The notes: generated by a model not told the origin, from the letters alone. Shown: positions 17,248-26,777, counted from the first letter of the stretch. The stretch: 64,000 bases of DNA from CG2-30-36-16 sp964372115 (GCA_964372115.1 CAYJPN010000008.1:1-64000); one strand, 5' to 3'. A program made the numbers and translations.

Positions 17248-17262
17248 CCGCACTTGAGGCGG
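17248..17262 (-). terminator. terminator after the acetyl-CoA synthetase gene
   Basis: On the minus strand CCGC-CTCAAGT-GCGG forms a short hairpin followed by eight Ts (complement of the A-run ending at 17247). It lies 9 bp after the stop at 17271. Confidence 0.65.
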
Positions 17263-17270
17263 GAAAATTT

Positions 17271-19319
17271 TTAACCGATTTTTATCCTGGCATCAACAAT
17301 AAAAAATTTGTTTTCCTTAGAAACAAGAAGCGGGTTAAAATCAAATTCATGTATTGCCGGGTTGTCAAGCATCATTTGGGCTGAAGATTTTATTATCCTT
17401 TTTATTTCATCCAAATCAACAGAAGCCTCACCCCTAATGCCCCTGAGAATTTTCCCCATCTTTGTTTCGTTTATCATTTCGTCAATATCATCATCGTTTA
17501 GATAAACTGAACGCATCGATGTATCATCGTAAACTTCAACATACTTTCCGCCGGTACCGAACATGATTACGGGTCCGAAAGAAGGATCGCGGAAACCGCC
17601 GATTAAAACCTCGTGTTTAATTTTTATAAACGGCTGAATTAAGAAACCTTCAACATTTACACTATTTTTATTAAAGCTTGATTTTATTTCATCAACAGCG
17701 GCAAGTAAATCTTGGCTGTTTTTAATGTTAAGTTTAACGGCATCAAATTCGGTTTTATGTACAACTGCTTTCGAAATTCCTTTTACAACAACAGGGAAAA
17801 TAAGATCCGCTTTTTGCAGCTCATCCTCAGAATAAATATTTGAAATGACAACCGGCAAATTATAATTAAGGCAAAAGCCGTTTACTTTTTCCTGTTCGAT
17901 AAATCCTTCACCGTTTAGAAGGGATTTGTTGATCGAAGGAGCTAATCGTAAGGAATTCGATTTTATATTTTTGAACTTAAGCATATTCCAAATTACCGAG
18001 GCAGGTTCTTCCGGTGTGTGGAAAAGCGGCAATTTGTATTTAGATTTATGCCTGTATTCTTCCCACAATTCGGGAAGGGGCATTACAACCTGTAATATCG
18101 GTTTTTCACATTCAATTGAATATATTCCCTCAATCACTTCAAATGCCGGAACCATAACGGGCTCAACAAAAATGGAAACCACAGCATCAACATTTTCATC
18201 GGCTGCTACAATTTTATTTACGAGTTTAAACTGCTCAGCGCTGCCGCCGGGCAATAAATCAACAGGATTATTGGCGCTTCCTTCCGGATGAATTATTTCT
18301 TTCAATCGGGTTTTTGTTTTTTCTGAAAGCGCCGCTAATTTTAAACCGGCGCGTTCAAGGGCATCAACTGCAAGTATAGCGGGCCCGCCCGCGTTTGTTA
18401 CTACCGCAATTTTATTTCCTTTTGGAAGCGGGAAATTTTCAAATCCTTTTGCCGTATTAAATAATTCATTCAGCGAGTCAGCGCGAAGCATTCCGAATTG
18501 TTTCAGCACTGCGTCAACAATTTTATCATTGCTTGCAAGTGCGCCTGTATGCGAAGAAGCAGCTTTAATACCGCCGGTTGTTCTTCCCGCCTTTAGTACA
18601 ATTACAGGTTTTTTTATTTTATTTTCGATGAATGGTTTTATAAACTTTTCACCATCAATAAAACTTTCGAGATAAAAAGTTAATGTTTTTATTTTTTCGT
18701 CCTCTTCCCAGAACTCAAGCAAATCATTTTCGTTTATGTCGGCTTTATTGCCAACGCTTATAAAATGCCCGAAGCGAATGTCGGTCTCGCGCAACGAGTT
18801 TAATACCGCCGCGCCTATTGCACCGCTTTGCGATAAAAACGCGGTTGAACCAACTTCAGGTTTTTCGGCGACAAAGGTTGCGTTAAGTTTTATTTCGTCA
18901 AAGGTTGTAATTACACCCATACAATTAGGCCCAACAAGCCGCGCACCGCTCTCTTTAACTTTTTGAAGAATGCGGTTCTCGACTTCTTCCCCCGCCTTGC
19001 CTATTTCTTTAAATCCAGCGGTTATTAAAATGATTGACTTAACATTCTTTATTAAAAGTTCGTCAATCGTATCTTCAGCATAATTTTTCGGAACCATTAC
19101 AATCGCCAAATCGATCGGAGCATTTATCTCTTCGATAGATTTATAACATTTGTAACCGAGCAGCTCGTCGGCTTTTGGATTTACGGGAAAAATTTTTCCG
19201 GTGTAGCCGTATTGTTTTATTGTTTTTAAAAGTTCGTAACCGATACTTTTGTCTTTAGTAGACGCACCTGCAACGCAGATGGAAGAAGGATAGAAGAAAT
19301 TATTTATTTGGCTGTTCAT
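17271..19319 (-). CDS. acetate--CoA ligase (ADP-forming), fused alpha-beta
   Basis: 682 residues. Domain order: CoA-binding Rossmann domain (about 5-135), succinyl-CoA-synthetase-like flavodoxin domains with SQSGAIGAA (about 163-172) and the phospho-histidine motif SHTGA with H257, then an ATP-grasp domain (about 470-682). It converts acetyl-CoA (or other acyl-CoA), ADP and Pi to the acid, CoA and ATP, giving fermentative ATP by substrate-level phosphorylation in the cytoplasm. Archaea often encode the two subunits separately; the fusion here is a common bacterial form. It starts 3 bp after the stop of the PepSY gene, so the two are translationally linked. Acyl specificity cannot be read. Confidence 0.92.
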   Translation of the reverse strand: MNSQINNFFYPSSICVAGASTKDKSIGYELLKTIKQYGYTGKIFPVNPKADELLGYKCYKSIEEINAPIDLAIVMVPKNYAEDTIDELLIKNVKSIILITAGFKEIGKAGEEVENRILQKVKESGARLVGPNCMGVITTFDEIKLNATFVAEKPEVGSTAFLSQSGAIGAAVLNSLRETDIRFGHFISVGNKADINENDLLEFWEEDEKIKTLTFYLESFIDGEKFIKPFIENKIKKPVIVLKAGRTTGGIKAASSHTGALASNDKIVDAVLKQFGMLRADSLNELFNTAKGFENFPLPKGNKIAVVTNAGGPAILAVDALERAGLKLAALSEKTKTRLKEIIHPEGSANNPVDLLPGGSAEQFKLVNKIVAADENVDAVVSIFVEPVMVPAFEVIEGIYSIECEKPILQVVMPLPELWEEYRHKSKYKLPLFHTPEEPASVIWNMLKFKNIKSNSLRLAPSINKSLLNGEGFIEQEKVNGFCLNYNLPVVISNIYSEDELQKADLIFPVVVKGISKAVVHKTEFDAVKLNIKNSQDLLAAVDEIKSSFNKNSVNVEGFLIQPFIKIKHEVLIGGFRDPSFGPVIMFGTGGKYVEVYDDTSMRSVYLNDDDIDEMINETKMGKILRGIRGEASVDLDEIKRIIKSSAQMMLDNPAIHEFDFNPLLVSKENKFFIVDARIKIG

Positions 19320-19322
19320 TAT

Positions 19323-19874
19323 TTAATAGTAATAAATTATCAAAAATATAATCGGAAGTAGAACACCGAGCGCAGTAAGCCAGGCGCCGCGACCTTTAAT
19401 TCCGTTTTTCCCTTTTATCATAAATAAACCTGAAATTGCGAGAAAAGCAAGCGCAACGGCAAAAACATCCGCAACGTACGTCCATGCTTTTTTAGGAGCA
19501 TTTAAGTGAAGAAAATTTGACTCTCTTATTATAGTCCGGCTCTTCATTTTTTCTTGCGAAACTTCTTTTGTTGTATAATTAACCGAAATTGTATTCCCCT
19601 CAACAAATATATCTAATTGATCGGGGGCAGGGCGAAAACTATTTTTAACCTCGCCGGTTTCACCAATTTTTTGCATAATATATTTAATCATCGCGTCTTT
19701 GTCTAATGACGGAATTGAGTCGAGTGTTGTTGTGCTTCTTTCGATACTATAATTCGGGTTCCATTCCGCAACGTGGTTAACGGCAACCCCGGATATTGCA
19801 TAAATTACGGTCAGCCCGGTTGCAAGGTATCCAATATCCCTATGTAAAATTCTAATCCACTTACGCCATTTCAT
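19323..19874 (-). CDS. PepSY-associated transmembrane protein
   Basis: 183 residues with three hydrophobic helices (about 15-33, 138-153, 163-182). The N-terminal WRKWIRILHRDIGYLATGLTVIYAISGVAVNH is the PepSY-TM signature seen in iron-reductase-like and siderophore-linked membrane proteins. The loop between helices 1 and 2, containing the PepSY-like part, probably faces the periplasm. Relatives are thought to bind haem or assist metal reduction; the histidines at the membrane edges here would fit. It is followed within 4 bp by the ADP-forming acetyl-CoA synthetase gene and preceded, after a terminator, by a DUF4920 gene. Confidence 0.78.
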   Translation of the reverse strand: MKWRKWIRILHRDIGYLATGLTVIYAISGVAVNHVAEWNPNYSIERSTTTLDSIPSLDKDAMIKYIMQKIGETGEVKNSFRPAPDQLDIFVEGNTISVNYTTKEVSQEKMKSRTIIRESNFLHLNAPKKAWTYVADVFAVALAFLAISGLFMIKGKNGIKGRGAWLTALGVLLPIIFLIIYYY

Positions 19875-19896
19875 TATCTGTTTCCATTATTAAAAA

Positions 19897-19920
19897 GGGG
19901 ATGACCGGAAAGCCATCCCC
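19897..19920 (-). terminator. terminator between the DUF4920 and PepSY genes
   Basis: GGGGATG (19897-19903) and CATCCCC (19914-19920) are perfect complements. On the minus strand the hairpin is followed by TTTTTAATAATGG. It would end the DUF4920 transcript or attenuate reading into the PepSY-acetyl-CoA synthetase pair. Confidence 0.7.
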
Positions 19921-19947
19921 GCGTATATTCAATCAATTAATAGGAAT

Positions 19948-20409
19948 TTATTTTATAACCGCGCCGATGCCGCGAATTTGATAAAAAACATCTGGGCCTG
20001 TAACCGATGCAGGATCAAATTTTTGACCGGTTTCTTCCGCATGATGTTTTGCTTTTTCCATTGCCTGCTCTTTTGTCATTTCAATTTTTTCAATTGTACC
20101 TTCAACAAGAGCGTTTTTACCTTTTTCTTCCATCGGAAAAACTATTTCGCCGTCTTCAACTTTAATTTTAATTTTTTCAAATTCTTTGTCGCTGGCTATT
20201 TCCATCCAGCAGCCGCGTTTGCTGCAAACATCTACTATCATTCCTTCTACGAGAACTTTTTTACCTACATAATCCTCTGGATTTGCGAGTATTTTGGAAA
20301 TTTTTGTTTTGTCTTTTAAAGTAACGCCTTTGCCGTATTTTTTACCTTCTGCAAGGGAAACACCGGCAAACATTAGCAATGCAAGTAGAGACATAATTAC
20401 TTTACGCAT
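19948..20409 (-). CDS. DUF4920-domain exported protein
   Basis: 153 residues with a signal peptide (cleavage near SLAEG, residue 20). The domain contains an OB-fold-like core: NPEDYVGKKVLVEGMIVDVCSKRGCWMEIA, with the CxxxGCW motif typical of DUF4920. The two cysteines could form a disulfide or bind metal in the periplasm. A charged helix (EMTKEQAMEKAKHHAEETGQ) follows before the final strand. The role of the family is not established. It is the first gene of the minus-strand group that continues, past a hairpin, into PepSY and acetyl-CoA synthetase. Confidence 0.8.
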   Translation of the reverse strand: MRKVIMSLLALLMFAGVSLAEGKKYGKGVTLKDKTKISKILANPEDYVGKKVLVEGMIVDVCSKRGCWMEIASDKEFEKIKIKVEDGEIVFPMEEKGKNALVEGTIEKIEMTKEQAMEKAKHHAEETGQKFDPASVTGPDVFYQIRGIGAVIK

Positions 20410-20932
20410 CAGTACACCTTTCGATAAATTATCAGTGATCTAAAATTTTCATTACGAATATATAACATTTACAAAGTTGATGCCATATCATTATTTGCCT
20501 ACACGCAAATTATTTTTCCCCGCCTGCGATGCAGGATACTTGCCATTTATTTCGTTTTGTGCATAATTGAAGCCGTTTCTCAATACAACGCAAAAACCGG
20601 AAATTCTTTAATATGGTTCTGCCCTAAATAATTGGGTACGATTAAATAGTGGTAGTGTCCAAACTCGACCAAAAGCGCGAGGGTGTGTATAATGTTTACC
20701 TTGAATACTGTTAGATTAAGAGGGGTGACATCATACGAACCTGCGGCTATACTCTCATTTCCGGGGATTCCAGTTACAGTTAATTTGGATAAAAAATCTT
20801 TGGAGAATACACAGCCCCTATGCGCTTTTTATTATTAATAAAGATGCGTAATTTTAAAACCGGAATGTAGATATTAGCATCCCATTCCTTTAATTTAGTT
20901 TGATAAATTCCACCAAAATACAGGACTGATAA
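20410..20932. other. gene-free stretch of about 520 bp between divergent genes
   Basis: It holds the promoters of the DUF4920 gene (minus) and the isocitrate dehydrogenase gene (plus). A 48-codon open frame from ATG 20692 to 20838 is present, but it has no Shine-Dalgarno and no recognisable similarity. I see no strong repeat or RNA signature. Confidence 0.5.
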
Positions 20933-23161
20933 ATGGACAATTATAAAATTATTTGGACAAAAATAGACGAAGCCCCCGCACTTGCTACATACTGCCTATT
21001 GCCGGTTGTAAATGCCTTTACAAAAGGAACAGGGATAGAAGTTGTAACAAAAGATATTTCACTTGCCGGAAGAATTATAGCGAACTTCCCCGACAAGCTG
21101 CGTGATGATCAAAAAATACCGGATTACCTTGGAGAGCTTGGCGCTCTTGCAAACACACCCGAAGCAAATATAATTAAACTGCCGAATATCAGCGCCTCAA
21201 TCCCACAACTTCAGGAAGCAATAAAAGAATTGCAAAGCAAAGGTTATGATATACCTTTATACCCGGAGGAACCAAAAACCGACGAAGAAAAAGATCTGCA
21301 AAAACGGTTTGCAAAAGTACTGGGTTCGGCTGTAAACCCGGTCTTGCGCGAAGGCAATTCCGACCGTAGACCCGCTGCGTCTGTAAAAATGTTTGCCAAA
21401 AAACACCCGCACAAAATGATGAAACCCTGGCCGGAATCGGGTTCGAAAGCAAGTGTTGTGCATATGAGTGAAAAGGATTTTTACGGAACAGAAATTTCGA
21501 AAACATTAAAAAATGCTTGTGATGTAAAAATTGAATTTGCCGGTAAAGACGGCAGTACAGAAGTTTTAAAAGAAAAACTTTCGCTTCTCGAAGGAGAAGT
21601 TATAGACGCGGCTGTAATGAATGTTGCCGCACTGCGGAAATTTTATGCTGAGCAAATTGAAGAAGCAAAAAAAGAAGGTGTGCTTTTATCCTTACACTTA
21701 AAGGCAACTATGATGAAAATCTCAGATCCGATAATGTTCGGACATGCTGTTTCGGTTTACTACAAAGACGCTCTTGAAAAACACGCCGATACTCTAAAGG
21801 AGATTGGCGCCAACGTAAATAATGGTTTAGCGGATGTCATTTCTAAACTTCAAAAACTACCTGCGGAAAAGAAAGCTCAAATTGAAGCCGATATAGACAA
21901 AGTATATCAGTCGCGTCCGGCTCTTGCAATGGTCGATTCCAGAAAAGGAATTACCAACCTGCACGTCCCCAATAATGTAATTGTAGATGCTTCTATGCCC
22001 AATATTGTGCGGGATGGCGGCAGAATGTGGAATAAGGAAGATCAGCTTCAGGACACAATGGCTATGGTACCCGACAGATGTTACGCAACTATTTATAAAG
22101 AAATTATTGAAGATGCCAAGCAGCATGGACAGTTTGATCCCGCAACAATGGGAAACGTGGCAAACGTTGGTCTGATGGCAAAAAAGGCAGAAGAGTACGG
22201 CTCGCACGATAAAACATTCGAAGCCAAAAGCGAGGGTGTTATAAAAGTTGTTACAACTTCGGGTGAAACTTTGCTTGAAAAGAATGTTGAAAAGGGAGAC
22301 ATTTTCAGAATGTGTCAGGCGAAAGATCAAGCTATAAAAGACTGGGTTAAACTCGCGGTTACCCGTGCTAAATCGTCCGGCTCCCCGGCAATTTTTTGGC
22401 TCGATGAAAAAAGAGGACACGATGCTGAGATAATAAAAAAAGTAAACGAGTACTTGCCTTTACATGATACATCAGGTCTCGAAATAAAAATACTCGCACC
22501 TGTTGAAGCAATGAAATATACGCTTGAGAGAGTGCGCAAAGGGCTTGATACAATCTCAGTAACCGGTAATGTATTGCGTGATTATCTAACCGATCTTTTC
22601 CCTATTCTCGAACTCGGTACAAGCGCAAGAATGCTTTCGATTGTACCTCTGTTAAACGGTGGCGGTTTGTTTGAAACAGGCGCCGGCGGTTCAGCGCCGA
22701 AGCACGTTCAGCAACTGATAAAAGAAGGTCATCTTCGCTGGGATTCGCTCGGTGAATATTGTGCGCTTGTTCCGTCGCTTGAACTTGCCGCTGAAAAAAC
22801 AGGGAATAAAAAAGCTGCTATACTTGCGGAAACTCTCGACAAAGCTGTAGGTAAATATTTAGAAAATGAAAAAACTCCTTCGCGCAAAGTTAATGAAATA
22901 GATAACAGGGGCGGTTCATTTTATTTAACGTTATACTGGGCAGAGGCGCTTGCTGAACAGGATAAAGATGTAGAGCTAAAAACAAAATTTGCAAAAGTTG
23001 CCGAAGCACTAAAAATGAATGAAGAAAAAATAAATGAAGAACTTCTCGCGGTTCAGGGTAAGCCGGTAGATCTTGGCGGATATTATTTCGCAGATGTTGA
23101 ACTAACGGAAAAACAAATGCGTCCGAGCAGTACATTTAATAATATAATTGATTCATTATAA
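20933..23161 (+). CDS. icd: NADP-dependent isocitrate dehydrogenase, monomeric type
   Basis: 742 residues, the normal length of the roughly 80-kDa monomeric class (IDH-II), unlike the 400-residue dimeric type. Recognisable segments are IIWTKIDEAPALATYCLLPVV, KDISLAGRIIANFP, NSDRRPAASVKMFAKKHPHKM (substrate phosphate/NADP region), LSLHLKATMMKISDPIMFGHAV, ARMLSIVPLLNGGGLFETGAGGSAPKHVQQ and the C-terminal DNRGGSFYLTLYWAEALA. It oxidises isocitrate to 2-oxoglutarate and CO2 in the TCA cycle, making NADPH in the cytoplasm. The gene stands alone and ends at a long hairpin. Confidence 0.95.
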   Translation: MDNYKIIWTKIDEAPALATYCLLPVVNAFTKGTGIEVVTKDISLAGRIIANFPDKLRDDQKIPDYLGELGALANTPEANIIKLPNISASIPQLQEAIKELQSKGYDIPLYPEEPKTDEEKDLQKRFAKVLGSAVNPVLREGNSDRRPAASVKMFAKKHPHKMMKPWPESGSKASVVHMSEKDFYGTEISKTLKNACDVKIEFAGKDGSTEVLKEKLSLLEGEVIDAAVMNVAALRKFYAEQIEEAKKEGVLLSLHLKATMMKISDPIMFGHAVSVYYKDALEKHADTLKEIGANVNNGLADVISKLQKLPAEKKAQIEADIDKVYQSRPALAMVDSRKGITNLHVPNNVIVDASMPNIVRDGGRMWNKEDQLQDTMAMVPDRCYATIYKEIIEDAKQHGQFDPATMGNVANVGLMAKKAEEYGSHDKTFEAKSEGVIKVVTTSGETLLEKNVEKGDIFRMCQAKDQAIKDWVKLAVTRAKSSGSPAIFWLDEKRGHDAEIIKKVNEYLPLHDTSGLEIKILAPVEAMKYTLERVRKGLDTISVTGNVLRDYLTDLFPILELGTSARMLSIVPLLNGGGLFETGAGGSAPKHVQQLIKEGHLRWDSLGEYCALVPSLELAAEKTGNKKAAILAETLDKAVGKYLENEKTPSRKVNEIDNRGGSFYLTLYWAEALAEQDKDVELKTKFAKVAEALKMNEEKINEELLAVQGKPVDLGGYYFADVELTEKQMRPSSTFNNIIDSL

Positions 23162-23178
23162 ATACTTACAAGATTCAT

Positions 23179-23216
23179 CAATTGTCCCGATTCGCGCATG
23201 CGGGTCGGGACGATTG
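23179..23216 (+). terminator. hairpin after isocitrate dehydrogenase
   Basis: CAATTGTCCCGA (23179-23190) pairs with TCGGGACGATTG (23205-23216) over 12 positions, with one G-U pair. No U-run follows, so it may be a factor-dependent terminator or RNA-stability hairpin. Confidence 0.5.
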
Positions 23217-23322
23217 CATGATGTTCTGTTCCTAATCTATCCTGTCTAATTTTTTTGATTAAACTAAAAATAATTCTTGCTATTTTTACACATCAATCAT
23301 TTCAAAATAATTTCGAATTAAA

Positions 23323-24789
23323 ATGAACGAAAATATTAGCAACAGAGGCGATATGCCGGTTGATGAATTCAGGCAGCTTGGTCATCAAATGGTAGATTGG
23401 ATTGCCGACTATTTAAGCAGTATAGAGCAGTACCCGGTGCTTCCGCAGATAAAACCGGGGGACATAAAAAACAAACTTCCGCTGAAGCCGCCTGAGACCG
23501 GAGACGGACTTAAAAATATTTTTGACGACATCAATAAAATTATAATGCCGGGCATTACGCATTGGAATCACCCCGGGTTTATGGCTTATTTCAATTCAAC
23601 GGCAAGCGGTCCTGGAATATTAGCTGAATTTTTGTCTGCCGCGTTTAACGCAAACGGAATGTTATGGCGTACATGCCCGTCATCAACAGAACTTGAACAG
23701 TTAACTCTCGGATGGCTGCGGCAAATGTTAAAACTACCCGAAGACTTTTGGGGAATAATTTACGATACCGCATCTGTAAGTACCCTTCATGCAATTGCCG
23801 CCGCGCGCGAATACGCGGGAGAAAAATATGAGTTGCGCAAAAAAGGAATGTTAACAGGCAACACCCCGAGATTTAGGTTATATTGTTCCGGGCAGGCGCA
23901 TTCATCTGTTGAGAAAGGTGCATTAACTCTCGGTATCGGTTTGGAGGGAATCAGGAAAATATCTGTTGATGATAAATTTAAAATGATACCCGCCGAACTG
24001 CAAAAAGCAATTGCTGAAGATAAACAAAACGGCTGGCTTCCCTTTTGTGTAGTTGCAACCATCGGTACAACTTCCACAACAAGTATAGACCCGCTTGAAG
24101 AAATTGTAAAAATATGTAATGCTGAAAACATCTGGCTGCATGTTGACGCTGCGTACGGCGGCACGGCTGCAATTGTTCCGGAGATGAGATACATTTTAAA
24201 TGGTATAGAAGGCGCTGATTCTTTGGTCGTAAACCCGCACAAGTGGATGTTTACACCGGTTGATTTGAGCGCGTTTTACACACGCAAACCGGATGTATTA
24301 AAACGGGCTTTTAGTCTTGTTGCCGAATACTTAAAAACAGCCGAGCAAAACCAGGTAGAAAGTTATATGGATTACGGGGTTCAACTCGGCAGGCGATTCC
24401 GATCTTTAAAGTTGTGGTTTATTATTCGCTACTTTGGTGTGGAGGGAATTATTGAAAGACTCCGTTATCATTTAAAACTTACCCGTAATTTTACAGCATG
24501 GATAAATGCGCATGAACACTTTAAACAAATGGCGCCTGCACCGCTTGGCGTAACATGTTTCAGGGCTGTTATAAAAAATAAAACCGAAGACGAACTTGAC
24601 AAACTGAATGAAGATTTGATGAACAACATAAACAGCACCGGCAAAATATTTTTATCGCACACAAAACTACATGGCAGGTTTGTTATTCGTCTCGCAATTT
24701 CTGGTATCAACACAGAAGAAAAACATGTAGAATTGGCAAAAACATTACTTGATGAAAAGTTAGAAGAACTGGCATCACGTAAAAATTAA
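23323..24789 (+). CDS. pyridoxal-phosphate-dependent aromatic amino acid decarboxylase family protein
   Basis: 488 residues of the group II decarboxylase fold. The start matches the AADC family (MPVDEFRQLGHQMVDWIADYL). H-N-HPGFMAYF near 80-90 and TCPSSTELE near 118-124 follow, then HVDAAYGG near 273 (Asp binding the pyridine nitrogen) and the Schiff-base lysine K307 in NPHKWMF. It would decarboxylate aromatic L-amino acids (tyrosine, tryptophan, DOPA or phenylalanine) to amines in the cytoplasm. Substrate choice cannot be fixed from sequence; phenylacetaldehyde synthase activity is a rarer alternative in this fold. It is a single-gene unit. Confidence 0.9.
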   Translation: MNENISNRGDMPVDEFRQLGHQMVDWIADYLSSIEQYPVLPQIKPGDIKNKLPLKPPETGDGLKNIFDDINKIIMPGITHWNHPGFMAYFNSTASGPGILAEFLSAAFNANGMLWRTCPSSTELEQLTLGWLRQMLKLPEDFWGIIYDTASVSTLHAIAAAREYAGEKYELRKKGMLTGNTPRFRLYCSGQAHSSVEKGALTLGIGLEGIRKISVDDKFKMIPAELQKAIAEDKQNGWLPFCVVATIGTTSTTSIDPLEEIVKICNAENIWLHVDAAYGGTAAIVPEMRYILNGIEGADSLVVNPHKWMFTPVDLSAFYTRKPDVLKRAFSLVAEYLKTAEQNQVESYMDYGVQLGRRFRSLKLWFIIRYFGVEGIIERLRYHLKLTRNFTAWINAHEHFKQMAPAPLGVTCFRAVIKNKTEDELDKLNEDLMNNINSTGKIFLSHTKLHGRFVIRLAISGINTEEKHVELAKTLLDEKLEELASRKN

Positions 24790-24968
24790 AATTGTACGGC
24801 GGCATTACGCTTTGCTTGCATGCGTGATAAAAACTTATGTTGTAATTTTAACAACAATGTAACTATGCAGCTATATATGAGATATATTCGCATACAAACA
24901 TTCGCTTATACCACCATGAACGGGAGCGTTTGGTAAGGCTTTAATAATAATTTTAGACTGGAACGGAG

Positions 24969-25607
24969 ATGGACAACTTATTTCAATTCGGGCTGCTGGC
25001 GTTTACTTCAATATTTACGATGGTAAACCCGGTTGGTGTTATACCGGTTTATACAGGGTTAACAGCGTCTATGAATGAAAAGGACGCGCGGCATGTGGCT
25101 TATAAGGCAGTGTTCATTGCTTTGATGACGCTGCTTACATTTGCTTTTACAGGCGGTTTTATTTTTAATTTTTTCCAAATCTCTGTTAACAGTTTAAAGG
25201 TTGTGGGCGGTATAATATTTTTTATGGCGGGTTATGATATGCTGCAAGCGCGTTTTGTAAGAACAAAAAATGACAATGAAACAGTAAAAGACTTTGCAAA
25301 AGATGTTGCGATAACTCCACTGGCTATTCCGATAATAAGCGGTCCCGGTGCAATTACCGCCGCTATTGTTATGATGAACGACGCCCCCACAATGATGCAG
25401 AAAATAACACTTGTAACAGCACTTTCTCTTGTTTTGTTAATCACGCTCATGTTTTTGTTAAGCGCGAGAAGAATAATAAAATTTCTCGGTGAAAGCGGTA
25501 ACAAAATATTGATGCGCATAATGGGGTTAATTGTAATGGTTATTGCGGTTGAGTTTTTCTTCGGCGGAATAAAACCGATTGTGCAAAATATATTGAAGAT
25601 TAATTAA
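24969..25607 (+). CDS. MarC-family integral membrane protein
   Basis: 212 residues with six hydrophobic segments. The family start is clear (FTSIFTMVNPVGVIPVYTGLT), as is the central AITPLAIPIISGPGAITAAIVMM with its conserved GPGAIT. MarC/NAAT proteins lie in the cytoplasmic membrane and were once linked to multiple antibiotic resistance, a link later withdrawn; an amino acid transport role is known only for some archaeal members. GGAACGGAG lies just before the ATG. The gene stands alone. Confidence 0.9.
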   Translation: MDNLFQFGLLAFTSIFTMVNPVGVIPVYTGLTASMNEKDARHVAYKAVFIALMTLLTFAFTGGFIFNFFQISVNSLKVVGGIIFFMAGYDMLQARFVRTKNDNETVKDFAKDVAITPLAIPIISGPGAITAAIVMMNDAPTMMQKITLVTALSLVLLITLMFLLSARRIIKFLGESGNKILMRIMGLIVMVIAVEFFFGGIKPIVQNILKIN

Positions 25608-25654
25608 TCGCGGGTGTTGTTGTGACTGATACTTTTCTTTTCGCTTGCGGCTTG

Positions 25655-25691
25655 GCGTCTTCGCGAGAAGGGATGTTTCCCGCAGAGACGC
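25655..25691. repeat. imperfect palindrome between convergent genes
   Basis: GCGTCTTCGCGAGAA (25655-25669) is an imperfect reverse complement of TTCCCGCAGAGACGC (25677-25691), 12 of 15 positions. Words such as CGCAGAGACGCAAA are, from memory, widespread in intergenic DNA of environmental bacteria. It may also end transcription for marC and the gene at 25725. Confidence 0.55.
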
Positions 25692-25724
25692 AAACCTGAA
25701 ACAGAATTAGAATTGTTATTAAAT

Positions 25725-26777
25725 TCATTTAATCATTGTCATCTTCTTCGAAGCTTTATAACCTCCGCTTTTTATTTCGTAAATATACAAGCCACTCGCA
25801 AGCCGTGAAGCGTCGAATGTTACCTCGTAACGTCCTTTTGTTTTGTATTCGTTTACAAGTATTATTACTTCGCGTCCGAGAACATCGTAAACCTTCAATG
25901 TTACCAATCCGTCCTTTGGTATCTGGNNNNNNNNNNNNNNNNNNNNNNNNNNNNNNNNNNNNNNNNNNNNNNNNNNNNNNNNNNNNNNNNNNNNNNNNNN
26001 NNNNNNNNNNNNNNNNNNNNNNNNNNTTAAACCGGCGCCTATTTCAGTCCAATTTTGTCCATCATCCGTTGTTTTATAAATCTTACCTTTTGAAGAAGCG
26101 TAGAGCATACCTGGCTGAGATTTATCTACATAAAGTGCAAAAAATTGTGATGTAGAAGTTTCATGTAAAAGTGAAAACCATGTATTGCCTTGATCTGTAG
26201 TTTTGTAAATATCTTTACCATAAGTACCGCTGCAGCCGTAGGCGACCATTGAATCGGATGAATGAAATTGCAAATTAACAATAAACCACGGAATATCACA
26301 TGTATCCCATAAACTTCCCCCATTTGTACTTTTATACAGAATCCATGAACCCAAATAAGGATCTTCCGATTCCTGTGCAAAAACTAAGTTTGGAGTTAAC
26401 GGGCTTACATCCACAAGATAGTAGGAGCCTTCAACCGGAAGTTTAAACCATGTGAAACCCGAATCAAGCGTTTTAAATAGACCTATGGTTGTTGCGAGAT
26501 AACCTTCATTTGTATTTATTTGGTTCATTGATAAATTATAACTGTCGAATAAAGCGCTTGTATCAAATGATGCGCTATGCCATGTTTCGCCATAATTAGT
26601 AGATCTTTGTACCCCCGGACCGGTAATTAAAATTTCGCCAGGATTTTTATTTACTAATTCAATTGAAGTGATCCAGTTGGCAGTAAAAAGTGTATCTAAA
26701 TTTTGCGCCCTGCTTGCGCTGGCAAATAAAACCAAAAACATTAAAGAAACATTTTTAAAAGTATTTAAATATTTCAT
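25725..26777 (-). CDS. T9SS-exported Asp-box (BNR) repeat protein, copy A, interrupted by assembly gap
   Basis: Near-identical at its 5' end to the gene at 26808-28094. From the chosen ATG (AGGAG 9 bp upstream) it has a signal peptide ending near SASRAQ. Repeated Asp-box motifs follow (STNYGETW, TLDSGFTW, STNGGSLW, TTDQGNTW, TTDDGQNW), as in sialidase-like beta-propellers. After the 100-N gap comes a T9SS sorting domain ending KASKKMTMIK. The first five Asp-boxes and both ends are present, so the gene is probably intact: the paralogue has 337 bp where the 100 N stand, and the difference (237) is a multiple of three. It is secreted and surface-attached; its function is unknown. Confidence 0.75.
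   Translation of the reverse strand: MKYLNTFKNVSLMFLVLFASASRAQNLDTLFTANWITSIELVNKNPGEILITGPGVQRSTNYGETWHSASFDTSALFDSYNLSMNQINTNEGYLATTIGLFKTLDSGFTWFKLPVEGSYYLVDVSPLTPNLVFAQESEDPYLGSWILYKSTNGGSLWDTCDIPWFIVNLQFHSSDSMVAYGCSGTYGKDIYKTTDQGNTWFSLLHETSTSQFFALYVDKSQPGMLYASSKGKIYKTTDDGQNWTEIGAGLXXXXXXXXXXXXXXXXXXXXXXXXXXXXXXXXXXQIPKDGLVTLKVYDVLGREVIILVNEYKTKGRYEVTFDASRLASGLYIYEIKSGGYKASKKMTMIK
25927..26026. other. assembly gap (100 N)
   Basis: A run of exactly 100 N, the customary placeholder for a gap of unknown length. It falls inside one of two tandem duplicated genes, where short reads would collapse. By comparison with the paralogue (27010-27346) the missing DNA is probably about 337 bp. Confidence 0.95.

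Noticed and set aside
20692..20838. 48-codon frame in the spacer before isocitrate dehydrogenase
   Set aside because: No ribosome binding site, no recognisable similarity, and a length expected by chance.
24969..25607. Calling marC a multidrug resistance gene
   Set aside because: The original link was withdrawn and the family function is not established in bacteria.
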